Made by a program: the position numbers and the translations under genes. The notes below the pieces were generated by a model. It worked only from the letters and a program-made list of their open reading frames with translations, ran no database searches and was not told the origin of the DNA. This document shows positions 26,521 through 35,853 of a stretch of DNA of 64,000 nucleotides, piece by piece. Origin of the DNA: Massilia phyllostachyos (GTDB taxonomy: Bacteria > Pseudomonadota > Gammaproteobacteria > Burkholderiales > Burkholderiaceae_D); contig NZ_JAJNOC010000009.1 of assembly GCF_021044825.1 (NCBI RefSeq), positions 155,689 to 219,688 of the forward strand, read 5' to 3'. Numbering within the stretch: position 1 is the first letter of the stretch; each line of letters starts with the position of its first letter.

Positions 26521-27692
26521 CACACCGCCGCCAGCGCCCGGCGCAAATCTTCGCGCTGGTCGTCCAGGTGCTCGATGCCGACCGACAGGCGGATCAGGCC
26601 GTCACCGATGCCCAGTTGCGCGCGCTGCTCGGCCGGGATGCTCGCATGGGTCATCAGCGCCGGATGCTCGATCAGGCTCTCGACCCCGCCCAGGCTCTCG
26701 GCCAGCGTGAACACCTCGCAGGCTTCCAGGAAGCGGCGGCTGCCGGCCAGGTCGGTGGCCAGGTCGATCGAGACGATGCCGCCGAAGCCGTTCATCTGGC
26801 GCCGCGCCAGCGCGTGCTGCGGGTGCGATTCCAGGCCCGGATAGAACACCTTGCGCACCTTGGGCTCACGTTCCAGCCACTGGGCCAATGCCAGCGCGTT
26901 GGCGCTGCTGCGCTCCACGCGCAGGGCCAGGGTTTTTATGCCGCGCAGCACCAGGAAGCTGTCGAAGGGCCCCTGGATGGCGCCGACGGCGTTCTGGATG
27001 AAGCCGAGGCGCTCGCCCAATTCCTGGTGGCGGTCTTCCTGGCCGACCACGGCCACGCCGCCGATCACGTCCGAGTGCCCGTTCAGATACTTGGTGGTCG
27101 AGTGCACCACGATGTCGAAGCCGAGTGCCAAAGGACGCTGCACGATGGGGCTGGCGAAGGTGTTGTCGCAGACCGTGATGACGCCGCGCGCGCGGCACTG
27201 GGCCGCGATCGCCGCGAGGTCGGCCAGTTTCAACATGGGGTTGGTCGGGGTCTCGACCCACACCAGCCTGGTCTCCGGCCGCAGGGCCGCTCCCAGCGCG
27301 TCCGCGTCGGTCAGGTCGACGTAGCTGAAGGTATGGCCGGCGCTCAGCTTGCGCACGCGCTCGAACAGGCGGAAGGTGCCGCCGTACATGTCGTCGCCGG
27401 CCACGATGTGCGAGCCGGCCGGCAGCAGTTCCAGCACCGCGGCAATGGCCGCCAGGCCCGAGGCGAAGGCGAAGGCGGCGCCGCCGCTTTCGATGTCGGC
27501 CACGCAGCGCTCCAGCGCCCAGCGCGTCGGGTTGTGCGAGCGGCCGTAGTCCAGGCCCTTGTGCACGCCCGGGCTCTCCTGGCGGAAGGTCGAGGTCGCG
27601 AAGATCGGCGGCATCACGGCGCCGGTGGCCGGTTCCGGCGCCTGGCCGCCGTGGATCACGCGGGTGGCGAGATGTTTTTTCTGTTCGGTCAT
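26520..27692 (-). CDS. Cystathionine gamma-lyase (trans-sulfuration PLP enzyme)
   Basis: 390 residues of the Cys/Met-metabolism PLP family. The PLP-binding lysine is Lys201 in HSTTKYLNGHSDVIGG; DNTFASPIVQRPL and YGRSHNPTRWALE provide cofactor and phosphate contacts. Both cystathionine gamma-synthase (MetB) and gamma-lyase look alike; because the gene directly follows cystathionine beta-synthase with overlapping start and stop (ATGA), reverse transsulfuration (homocysteine to cysteine) is the better reading. It would cleave cystathionine into cysteine, ammonia and 2-oxobutyrate in the cytoplasm. The 2-oxobutyrate can yield propionyl-CoA, which the methylcitrate genes of this window could use. 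Confidence 0.9.
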   Translation of the reverse strand: MTEQKKHLATRVIHGGQAPEPATGAVMPPIFATSTFRQESPGVHKGLDYGRSHNPTRWALERCVADIESGGAAFAFASGLAAIAAVLELLPAGSHIVAGDDMYGGTFRLFERVRKLSAGHTFSYVDLTDADALGAALRPETRLVWVETPTNPMLKLADLAAIAAQCRARGVITVCDNTFASPIVQRPLALGFDIVVHSTTKYLNGHSDVIGGVAVVGQEDRHQELGERLGFIQNAVGAIQGPFDSFLVLRGIKTLALRVERSSANALALAQWLEREPKVRKVFYPGLESHPQHALARRQMNGFGGIVSIDLATDLAGSRRFLEACEVFTLAESLGGVESLIEHPALMTHASIPAEQRAQLGIGDGLIRLSVGIEHLDDQREDLRRALAAV

Positions 27693-29068
27693 GAAAGCGT
27701 CCTTCGCAGGTGGTTCAGCAGATCATAGCGCGTGATCAGGCCGTAGAAGCGCTCGCCGTCGTGGATCACGGCGGTCAGGCCGCGGTCGAGGATTTCGCGC
27801 AGGTGGCCCATGCTGGCGCTTGGCAGCAGGGTCTGCAGCGAGGAGGTCATGGTGCTGGAGACCGGGGCGCTGAACTTCTCCGGTTCGGTTGTCACGTGCA
27901 GCAGGATGTCGGATTCGTCGATCAGGCCGACCAGGCGGCCGCCGTCGTCGACCACCGGCAGCTGCTGCAGGTCGCTGTTGCGCATGCGGTTGAAGGCGGT
28001 GAGCAGGGTGTCGATTGGTGACAGGGTGACCACTTCGCCGGCGTCGTGGCGGCGCCCGATCAGGTCGCGCAGGTCGCCCGTCTTCGGTCGCGAGATCAGG
28101 CCCTGGTCGACCATCCAGCCGTCGCTGTACACCTTGGTGAGATAGCGGGTGCCGGTGTCGCAGACGAAGGTGACGACGCGCTTGGGGCGGGTCTGTTCGC
28201 GGCAGTAGCGCAGTGCGGCCGCCAGCAGGGTGCCGGTCGAGGAGCCGCCCAGGACGCCTTCCTGCTGCAGCAGCAGGCGCGCGGTGCCGAAGCTTTCCTC
28301 GTCGGGAATCGTGTAGGCCTTTTTCACGCGCGACAGGTCGGCGATGCCGGGAATGAAGTCTTCGCCGATGCCCTCGACCGCCCACGAGCCGGCATCCTTG
28401 CGCAGCACGCCGGTATTCACGTAGTCGGCCAGGATCGAGCCCTGCGGGTCGGCCAGCACGAATTCCAGGTTCGGCTGCACTTTTCTAAAATAGCGCGACA
28501 GGCCGGTGAGGGTGCCGGACGAGCCGACGCCGACCACGATGGCATCGACCTTGTGGTTGCACTGGTCCCAGATCTCGGGGCCGGTGGTGGTTTCGTGGGC
28601 GCGCGGGTTGGCCGGGTTGTTGAACTGGTCGGCGAACCAGGCGCCGGGGATTTCCTTCGCCAGGCGCGCCGCGTAGTCCTGGTAGTACTCGGGGTGGCCC
28701 TTGCCGACGTCGGAGCGGGTCAGGTGGATCTCGGCGCCGAGCGCCTTGAGGTGCAGGATCTTTTCGGCCGCCATTTTATCCGGCACCACCAGCACCACGC
28801 GGTAGCCCTTGATGCGCGCCACCAGGGCCAGGCCCAGGCCGGTATTGCCGGCGGTGGCCTCGACCACGGTGCCGCCTGGCGCCAGGTGGCCGTCGTGCTC
28901 GGCCTGCTCGATCATGGCGCGGCCGATGCGGTCCTTGATCGAGCCGCCGGGGTTCTGCGATTCGAGCTTCAGGAACAGCTGGCAGGGGCCGGTATCGATG
29001 CGGGTGACTTCGATCAGCGGGGTGTCGCCGATCAGGGAAAACAGTGCAGCTTGCGACGCATGTTGCAT
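27689..29068 (-). CDS. cbs: Cystathionine beta-synthase with CBS domain pair
   Basis: 459 residues. The PLP fold domain (about 1-320) contains Lys45 in SQNPGGSIKDRIG, the cofactor phosphate loop GVGSSGTLTG, and TAGNTGLGLALVA. The C-terminal CBS pair (about 340-459; LLTAFNRMRNSDLQQLPVVD and LREILDRGLTAVIHDG) may sense S-adenosylmethionine or adenosyl ligands as in eukaryotic CBS. It condenses homocysteine with serine (or acetylserine) to cystathionine. The ATG at 29066-29068 has a perfect GGAGG seven bases upstream; the frame runs farther up but without support. First gene of the operon cbs, gamma-lyase, GFA. Confidence 0.93.
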   Translation of the reverse strand: MQHASQAALFSLIGDTPLIEVTRIDTGPCQLFLKLESQNPGGSIKDRIGRAMIEQAEHDGHLAPGGTVVEATAGNTGLGLALVARIKGYRVVLVVPDKMAAEKILHLKALGAEIHLTRSDVGKGHPEYYQDYAARLAKEIPGAWFADQFNNPANPRAHETTTGPEIWDQCNHKVDAIVVGVGSSGTLTGLSRYFRKVQPNLEFVLADPQGSILADYVNTGVLRKDAGSWAVEGIGEDFIPGIADLSRVKKAYTIPDEESFGTARLLLQQEGVLGGSSTGTLLAAALRYCREQTRPKRVVTFVCDTGTRYLTKVYSDGWMVDQGLISRPKTGDLRDLIGRRHDAGEVVTLSPIDTLLTAFNRMRNSDLQQLPVVDDGGRLVGLIDESDILLHVTTEPEKFSAPVSSTMTSSLQTLLPSASMGHLREILDRGLTAVIHDGERFYGLITRYDLLNHLRRTLS

Positions 29069-29084
29069 AGTGCCTCCGTTTGAC

Positions 29085-29192
29085 GGGCATTCCGGATGCG
29101 GATGCCCGTTTCGTGCGCGGCGTGCATGGCGCCGCTCCGTGGTCACTGGCGCCGGGTCGGCGTCAGGCCGTATAAAAAAGATAATAATACGG
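29085..29192 (-). promoter_or_regulatory. Leader of the transsulfuration operon with two inverted repeats
   Basis: CCGTAT (29168-29173) and ATACGG (29187-29192) flank a 13-base AT-rich core, a possible operator; closer to the start codon GGGCAT (29085-29090) and ATGCCC (29102-29107) can form a hairpin in the leader. I could not match this to a known SAM or SAH riboswitch. Confidence 0.4.
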
Positions 29193-29245
29193 CTTTCGCC
29201 CGCGTGGGTGTTGGGCGGAATTAAAGGTGCGGGACAATGCGCGTG

Positions 29246-29953
29246 CTAGATGAGTCCGAGCCGCAGCGCCTTGACCGCCAGCGCCGTCTTGTTCGGCGCT
29301 TCCAGCTTGAGCAGCATGTTATTGATGTGGAAGTTGACGGTGCGCTCGCTGATGTGCAGCCGGTCGCTGACCTGGGCCGAGGTGGCGCCGTCGGCGGTCC
29401 AGCGCAGCACCTCGGCTTCGCGCCTGGTCAGCAGGATCGCATCCGGCGCCACGCGCCGTGCATGGTGTCCGGACAGGGTCTCGTGCACCGCCTGCCCCAG
29501 CCAGGCCACGCGCTGGCCCTGCTGCCGCACCTCCTGCCCGGACAAGGGATCATGCGAGCGCGCCAGGGTGAGCAGGCCGGCGTTGCCGCGGCCATCGTGG
29601 CAGGACTGCGACCAGCCGTGGCGCAGCCCGTGGGCGCGCGCGTCTTCCCAGAACGGGCGCGCCTGCGCGAAGACTTCTTCGGACCAGAGCAGCGGCAGCA
29701 CCGAACGGCTCGCATACGCGATGGTGGGGTCGACCGCGAGATAGCCCTGTTCGGCGTACCTGGCCTGCCAGCTGGCCGAATAGTTGTTCAGCATGATGAG
29801 CTCTGGCGCCGCGAGGGGTTGCGGAATGCGCAGGCCGTAGGCGCAGAAGTCGAATCCGAGCGCGCGGCCGGCCGCCGCCAGGTGCGTCAATACCTCTTCG
29901 TCGCGACGCGCCCCGAGCAGCGCCTGGAGCTGGTCTTCCTGCCAAGTGTCCAT
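29246..29953 (-). CDS. LuxR-family transcriptional regulator with autoinducer-binding domain
   Basis: 235 residues. The N-terminal half resembles the acyl-homoserine-lactone binding domain: SASWQARY (counterparts of Trp57 and Tyr61), YLAVDPTIAY (Asp70, Pro71), LLWSEE (Trp85) and the glycine in RGNAGLLTL (Gly113). The C-terminal GerE-type helix-turn-helix reads LTRREAEVLRWTADGATSAQ followed by ISERTVNFHINNMLLKL. The sequence is consistent with signal-dependent binding to DNA. No LuxI-type synthase lies in the window, so it behaves as a solo regulator unless a synthase is elsewhere. Its targets are not evident; the gene next to it on the other strand (30089) is divergent. Confidence 0.9.
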   Translation of the reverse strand: MDTWQEDQLQALLGARRDEEVLTHLAAAGRALGFDFCAYGLRIPQPLAAPELIMLNNYSASWQARYAEQGYLAVDPTIAYASRSVLPLLWSEEVFAQARPFWEDARAHGLRHGWSQSCHDGRGNAGLLTLARSHDPLSGQEVRQQGQRVAWLGQAVHETLSGHHARRVAPDAILLTRREAEVLRWTADGATSAQVSDRLHISERTVNFHINNMLLKLEAPNKTALAVKALRLGLI

Positions 29954-30088
29954 CGATACCGTCTCACGAATGCATCCTGCATTGTAGTGCGGAGCAGCGT
30001 AAATCTGTCAAACCTGACAGTATCCAGGCTGCCAAAACTGCGGCATGATGGGCTTTCCTGCAACACGCACGTCAAGACGGAGTCATTC

Positions 30089-30838
30089 ATGCGCATCACC
30101 CTGTTCCTCTCATCCTGCCTGCTGCTGGCCGGCGCCCACGCCGCCGAGGTCAAGCGCGTCGACGCGCGCACCATCGCCTTCGACGGATCCATCACCGCCG
30201 GCGATGCCGCGAAACTGGCGCAGGCCTGGGCGCCCGGCACCACGCTGCTGCGCGTGACGAGCGTGGGCGGCAGCAGCGAGGAGGCGATGATCATGGGCCG
30301 CTTCATCCACGACAAGGGCCTGGACATCGAGATCGTGCGCGGCTGCGCCTCGAGCTGCGCGAACTACATGTTCCCGGCCGCCCGCCACAAGACCATCACC
30401 CCCGGTGCGATCCTGGGCTACCATGGCACCGGCTACCTTACCGAGCTGGCCGGCGTCGACAGCCTGCGCGAGGACCTGCTTGCCGGCGGCATGGCGCCGG
30501 ACGAGGTGAAGAAGCAGCTGCCCGGTCTGCACGACTACGTGGTCCGCATCGCACGGATGGAACAGGAATTCACGCGCTACATCGGCCTCAACCCGCAGTT
30601 CTACCGCGACTTCAAGACGGTGGCGGAAAAGGGCGACGCCCTCGACAAGCAATACGCTGCGCAGAAGGCGACCTTTCTGTGGTGGCCCTCGGCCAGGCGG
30701 CTGGAGCAGTGCTACGGCATCCGCAACGTGAACGACCAGGCCCGCCCGGCCGCGCTGGAAAGCACCGGCCACGCCTTCGTCACCAAGGGCGCCTTCCTGC
30801 TGGTCGGCGACCAGTTCCTCGCGGGCTGCGGCAGCTAG
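30089..30838 (+). CDS. Periplasmic ClpP-class protein (COG3904-like)
   Basis: 249 residues with a signal peptide (ITLFLSSCLLLAGAHAAE). The core has the crotonase/ClpP pattern: a strand ending in LRVTSVGGSSEEAMIMGRFI, then VRGCASSCANYMFPAARHKT, where the serine before CAN is placed like the nucleophile of ClpP-class peptidases, and later GAILGYHGTGYL carrying a candidate histidine. Comparable exported proteins are annotated as predicted periplasmic ClpP-like. Whether it is a protease is unknown. The ATG at 30089 follows GGAGTCATTC. It is convergent with prpR (one-base gap) and probably monocistronic. Confidence 0.75.
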   Translation: MRITLFLSSCLLLAGAHAAEVKRVDARTIAFDGSITAGDAAKLAQAWAPGTTLLRVTSVGGSSEEAMIMGRFIHDKGLDIEIVRGCASSCANYMFPAARHKTITPGAILGYHGTGYLTELAGVDSLREDLLAGGMAPDEVKKQLPGLHDYVVRIARMEQEFTRYIGLNPQFYRDFKTVAEKGDALDKQYAAQKATFLWWPSARRLEQCYGIRNVNDQARPAALESTGHAFVTKGAFLLVGDQFLAGCGS

Positions 30839-30839
30839 G

Positions 30840-32450
<1,611 letters not shown>

Positions 32451-32541
32451 GGCGGCAAGTGTAGCCGATCCCGTTGATCCCCTTCCAATTTGAAACGCCG
32501 ACCTGTCAGTTTCGCGTAAGAAGGCCGTAAGACTGAGGTAA

Positions 32542-32557
32542 GGGCATGCCCGTAGCA
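32542..32557 (+). promoter_or_regulatory. Weak sigma54-like promoter upstream of DUF485-actP
   Basis: GGGCATGCCCGTAGCA keeps the GG-N10-GC framework of sigma54 promoters (-24 GG at 32543-32544, -12 GC at 32555-32556) but departs from the consensus in two or three other places. Position 48 bases ahead of the TTG start and the neighbouring sigma54 activator gene make it worth noting. TGAAACGCCG (32491-32500) is shared with the prpB upstream region (34803-34812). Confidence 0.4.
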
Positions 32558-32604
32558 TGGACTTCAGCCTGCAGCACAAGGCACCATAAATACAGGAGAC
32601 ACAA

Positions 32605-32931
32605 TTGGATCAAGACGTCGTTCAACGGGTCAAGTCCGACCCGAATTACCGCAAGCTGGTCGTTAAGCGTTCGCGCTTCGGCTGGATTCTCACCTGGAGC
32701 ATGATGGTCGTGTATTACGGCTTCACGCTCCTCTGCGCCTTCGACAAGGAACTGATGGGCGCGCGCATCGGCACGGGCGTCATGACCTGGGCCATCCCCG
32801 CAGGGATCTTCGTGATCCTGTTCACGGTCGTCGTCACCGCCATCTACGTGCGCCGCGCCAACAGCGAATACGATGAGCTGACCGAGGCCATCAAGGCGCG
32901 CGCACTGGACAGCAAGAAGGTGGCCGCATGA
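32605..32931 (+). CDS. DUF485 inner membrane protein (YjcH-like)
   Basis: 108 residues with two membrane helices (FGWILTWSMMVVYYGFTLLC and WAIPAGIFVILFTVVVTAIY), preceded by the DPNYRKLVVKRSRF signature of DUF485. In Escherichia coli the homologue yjcH lies between acs and actP. The start codon is TTG (32605) with CAGGAGACACAA before it. Its last codons overlap the actP start (ATGA), so the pair is coupled; it is thought to support the acetate permease. Confidence 0.93.
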   Translation: MDQDVVQRVKSDPNYRKLVVKRSRFGWILTWSMMVVYYGFTLLCAFDKELMGARIGTGVMTWAIPAGIFVILFTVVVTAIYVRRANSEYDELTEAIKARALDSKKVAA

Positions 32932-34583
32932 CGACCCGCCGCTTCCTCGCCGCCTCCCTGCTGGCCGCCAGCGGCATCGCCACCGCCGCGCCCGACCTCG
33001 GCCAGGCCACCAAGCAGGCCACCAACTGGACCGCGATCAGCATGTTCGCGATCTTCGTCGTACTGACCCTGTTCATCACCAAGTGGGCCGCGGCCAAGAC
33101 CCGCTCGGCCTCGGACTTCTATACCGCCGGCGGCGGCATTTCCGGCTTCCAGAACGGCCTGGCGATCGCCGGCGACTTCATGTCGGCGGCGTCCTTCCTG
33201 GGCATCTCGGCCGCCGTGTTCCTGGACGGCTTCGATGGCCTGATCTACGCGATCGGCTTCCTGGTCGGCTGGCCCGTCATCACCTTCCTGATGGCCGAGC
33301 GCCTGCGCAACCTGGGCCGCTACACCTTCGCCGACGTTGCCGCCTATCGCTTCCACCAGAAGCCGATCCGCGTGTTCGCGGCCTCCGGCACCCTGGTGGT
33401 GGTCGCTTTCTACCTGATCGCGCAGATGGTCGGCGCCGGCCAGCTGATCAAGCTGCTGTTCGGCCTCGAATACTGGATCGCGGTCGTCATCGTCGGCATC
33501 CTGATGATGGTCTACGTGCTGTTCGGCGGCATGACCGCCACCACCTGGGTGCAGATCATCAAGGCCGTCATGCTGCTCGCGGGCGCTTCCTTCATGGCCT
33601 TCTCGGTGCTGGCGCAATACAATTTCAGCCCGGAACAGCTGTTCGCCACCGCGACCGAAGTGCACGCCAAGGGCAATTCGATCATGGGCCCGGGCACCTT
33701 CCTGAAAGACCCGATCTCGGCGATCTCCTTCGGCATGGCGCTGATGTTCGGCACCGCCGGCCTGCCGCACATCCTGATGCGCTTCTTCACCGTCCCGAGC
33801 GCGAAGGAAGCGCGCAAGTCGGTGCTGTGGGCGACCACCTGGATCGGCTACTTCTACCTGCTGATCTTCATCATCGGCTTCGGCGCGATCGTGCTGGTCG
33901 GGACCAATCCGGACTTCAAGGACGCGGCCGGCAAGCTGCTGGGCGGCAACAACATGGCGGCGGTGCACCTGGCCAAGGCCGTGGGCGGCGACATCTTCCT
34001 CGGCTTCATCTCGGCGGTGGCCTTCGCGACCATCCTGGCGGTGGTGGCCGGCCTGACCCTGTCGGGCGCCTCGGCGGTGTCGCACGACCTGTACGCCACC
34101 GTGTTCAAGAAGGGCAAGGCGAGCAGCGTCGACGAGCTGAAGGTCTCGAAGATCACCACCATCGCGCTCGGCGTCATCGCCGTGCTGCTCGGGATCGCAT
34201 TCGAGAAGCAGAACGTCGCCTTCATGGTCTCGCTGGCCTTCGCGATCGCCGCCTCGGCCAACTTCCCGGTGCTGTTCATGTCCGTCCTGTGGAGCAAGTG
34301 CACCACCCGCGGCGCCACGGTCGGCGGCTTCCTGGGCCTGGCCACCGCGGTGATACTGACCCTGGTGTCGAAGTCGGTATGGGTCGACGTGCTCGGCAAC
34401 GCCGCGCCGATCTTTCCCTACACCTCGCCGGCGATCTTCTCGATGGCGGTGGGCTTCTTTGGCATCTGGTTCTTCTCGATTACCGACAAGACCCCGCGTG
34501 CGGCGATCGACAAGGCTGGTTTCGAAGCGCAGGAAGTGCGTTCGGAGACCGGCATCGGCGCCGCGGCGGCCAGCGCGCACTGA
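32928..34583 (+). CDS. actP: Cation/acetate symporter ActP
   Basis: 551 residues of the sodium:solute symporter family with about thirteen membrane helices. The N-terminus carries a cleavable-looking segment (FLAASLLAASGIATAAP) as in ActP. Signature stretches: ASDFYTAGGGISGFQNGLAI, FMSAASFLGISAAV, GTAGLPHILMRFFTVPSAKE and LTLSGASAVSHDLY. It imports acetate and, in relatives, propionate or pyruvate. Located directly beside prpR and one gene before the methylcitrate operon, so import of short-chain acids and their breakdown are linked here. Terminator at 34603. Confidence 0.94.
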   Translation: MTTRRFLAASLLAASGIATAAPDLGQATKQATNWTAISMFAIFVVLTLFITKWAAAKTRSASDFYTAGGGISGFQNGLAIAGDFMSAASFLGISAAVFLDGFDGLIYAIGFLVGWPVITFLMAERLRNLGRYTFADVAAYRFHQKPIRVFAASGTLVVVAFYLIAQMVGAGQLIKLLFGLEYWIAVVIVGILMMVYVLFGGMTATTWVQIIKAVMLLAGASFMAFSVLAQYNFSPEQLFATATEVHAKGNSIMGPGTFLKDPISAISFGMALMFGTAGLPHILMRFFTVPSAKEARKSVLWATTWIGYFYLLIFIIGFGAIVLVGTNPDFKDAAGKLLGGNNMAAVHLAKAVGGDIFLGFISAVAFATILAVVAGLTLSGASAVSHDLYATVFKKGKASSVDELKVSKITTIALGVIAVLLGIAFEKQNVAFMVSLAFAIAASANFPVLFMSVLWSKCTTRGATVGGFLGLATAVILTLVSKSVWVDVLGNAAPIFPYTSPAIFSMAVGFFGIWFFSITDKTPRAAIDKAGFEAQEVRSETGIGAAAASAH

Positions 34584-34602
34584 GCGCAGCGCCCCAGTCC
34601 AC

Positions 34603-34640
34603 ACCGGAAGCAGGCCCGCAAGGGCCGCTTCCGGTTTTTT
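34603..34640 (+). terminator. Rho-independent terminator of actP
   Basis: ACCGGAAGC pairs with GCTTCCGGT and inside it GGCCC with GGGCC around GCAA, followed by TTTTTT. Confidence 0.9.
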
Positions 34641-34788
34641 CTTGCGCATGCCCCCAGCATGGCCGTGCGATTCGACCCATCTCGCACAGGACTGTCGCAA
34701 AATTTCTGCATAGATCATTCATCTGACTCAACTCGAGCGGCAAACGACCTATGGCTGGCCTGAGTTTTGCAACGTTTCAGAATGCAAT

Positions 34789-34824
34789 CCGCTGTTTCAA
34801 TATGAAACGCCGTTGAAACAGCGG
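34789..34824 (+). promoter_or_regulatory. Probable PrpR upstream activating site
   Basis: Perfect 12-base inverted repeat CCGCTGTTTCAA (34789-34800) and TTGAAACAGCGG (34813-34824), spacer 12 bases; a smaller TTTCA-ATA-TGAAA lies across its left arm. It sits 70 bases upstream of the sigma54 promoter, the usual place for an enhancer-binding protein. One more GTTTCA is at 34774-34779. The 369-base gap from actP to prpB otherwise holds only the actP terminator. Confidence 0.75.
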
Positions 34825-34893
34825 CGCCGGCGACGGCGCGCTATACTCCTGCAAGTCATTGAAAACAAAGGGCGTGCTCATCCTCTGTAAGGA

Positions 34894-34909
34894 TGGCACG
34901 CCGTTTGCA
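34894..34909 (+). promoter_or_regulatory. Sigma54 promoter of the prp operon
   Basis: TGGCACGCCGTTTGCA matches the sigma54 consensus (TGGCACG-N4-TTGCA/T) with GG and GC ten bases apart. It is 43 bases ahead of the prpB start. Confidence 0.92.
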
Positions 34910-34952
34910 TATCAGGGTGCGACACCATCACCGCACCAATGAAAGGACAAGC

Positions 34953-35843
34953 ATGAGCCAAACCTCCGCCGGCGCCGCCTTCCGCCAGGCCGTCCAGGAC
35001 GAATCCCCTCTGCAGGTCGTGGGCGCGATCAACGCCAACCACGCACTGCTGGCCAAGCGCGCCGGTTTCCGGGCGATCTACCTCTCGGGCGGCGGCGTGG
35101 CCGCCGGTTCCCTGGGCTTGCCCGACCTCGGCATCTCCGGCCTGGAAGACGTCCTGATCGACGTGCGCCGCATCACCGACGTGTGCGACCTGCCGCTGCT
35201 GGTCGACATCGACACCGGCTTCGGCGCCTCGGCCTTCAACGTGGCGCGCACCGTGCGTTCGCTCATCAAGGCCGGCGCCGCCGCCTGCCACATCGAAGAC
35301 CAGGTCGGCGCCAAGCGCTGCGGCCACCGCCCGGGCAAGGAAATCGTCAGCCGCGACGAGATGGTCGACCGCGTGAAAGCCGCGGCCGACGCCCGCACCG
35401 ACGACAACTTCGTGATCATGGCGCGCACCGATGCGCTGGCCGTGGAAGGCCTGGACGCCGCCATCGAGCGCGCCGTGGCCTGCGTGGAAGCCGGGGCCGA
35501 CATGATCTTCCCCGAAGCGATGACGAGCCTGGAGATGTATAAACGGTTCGCCGACGCGGTCGAGGTGCCGGTGCTGGCCAACATCACGGAATTCGGCTCG
35601 ACCCCGCTGTTCACGGTCGAGGAGCTGAAGAGCGCGAACGTCGGCCTGGTGCTGTACCCGCTGTCGGCCTTCCGCGCGATGAACAAGGCGGCCGAGAACG
35701 TGTATGGCGCGATCCGCCGCGACGGCACCCAGCAGAACGTCCTCGACACCATGCAGACCCGCGCCGAACTGTACGACCGCATCGACTATCACAGCTACGA
35801 ACAGAAGCTCGACGCGCTGTTCGCCCAGAAGAAAAGCAAATAA
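34953..35843 (+). CDS. prpB: 2-methylisocitrate lyase
   Basis: 296 residues of the isocitrate-lyase/PEP-mutase superfamily. The active-site loop KRCGHRPGKE (cysteine as base), VDIDTGFGASAFNVART (metal-binding) and IEDQVGAKRCGH identify PrpB, which splits 2-methylisocitrate into pyruvate and succinate, the last step of the methylcitrate cycle. First gene of prpB-prpC-acnD-prpF, start ATG at 34953 with GAAAGGACAAGC upstream. Expected to depend on sigma54 and PrpR. Confidence 0.96.
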   Translation: MSQTSAGAAFRQAVQDESPLQVVGAINANHALLAKRAGFRAIYLSGGGVAAGSLGLPDLGISGLEDVLIDVRRITDVCDLPLLVDIDTGFGASAFNVARTVRSLIKAGAAACHIEDQVGAKRCGHRPGKEIVSRDEMVDRVKAAADARTDDNFVIMARTDALAVEGLDAAIERAVACVEAGADMIFPEAMTSLEMYKRFADAVEVPVLANITEFGSTPLFTVEELKSANVGLVLYPLSAFRAMNKAAENVYGAIRRDGTQQNVLDTMQTRAELYDRIDYHSYEQKLDALFAQKKSK

Positions 35844-35853
35844 GGAGCCACAC

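Noticed and set aside
29069..29245. SAM/SAH riboswitch in front of cystathionine beta-synthase
   Set aside because: There are hairpins, but I could not find the conserved cores of known classes; kept only as an inverted-repeat leader.
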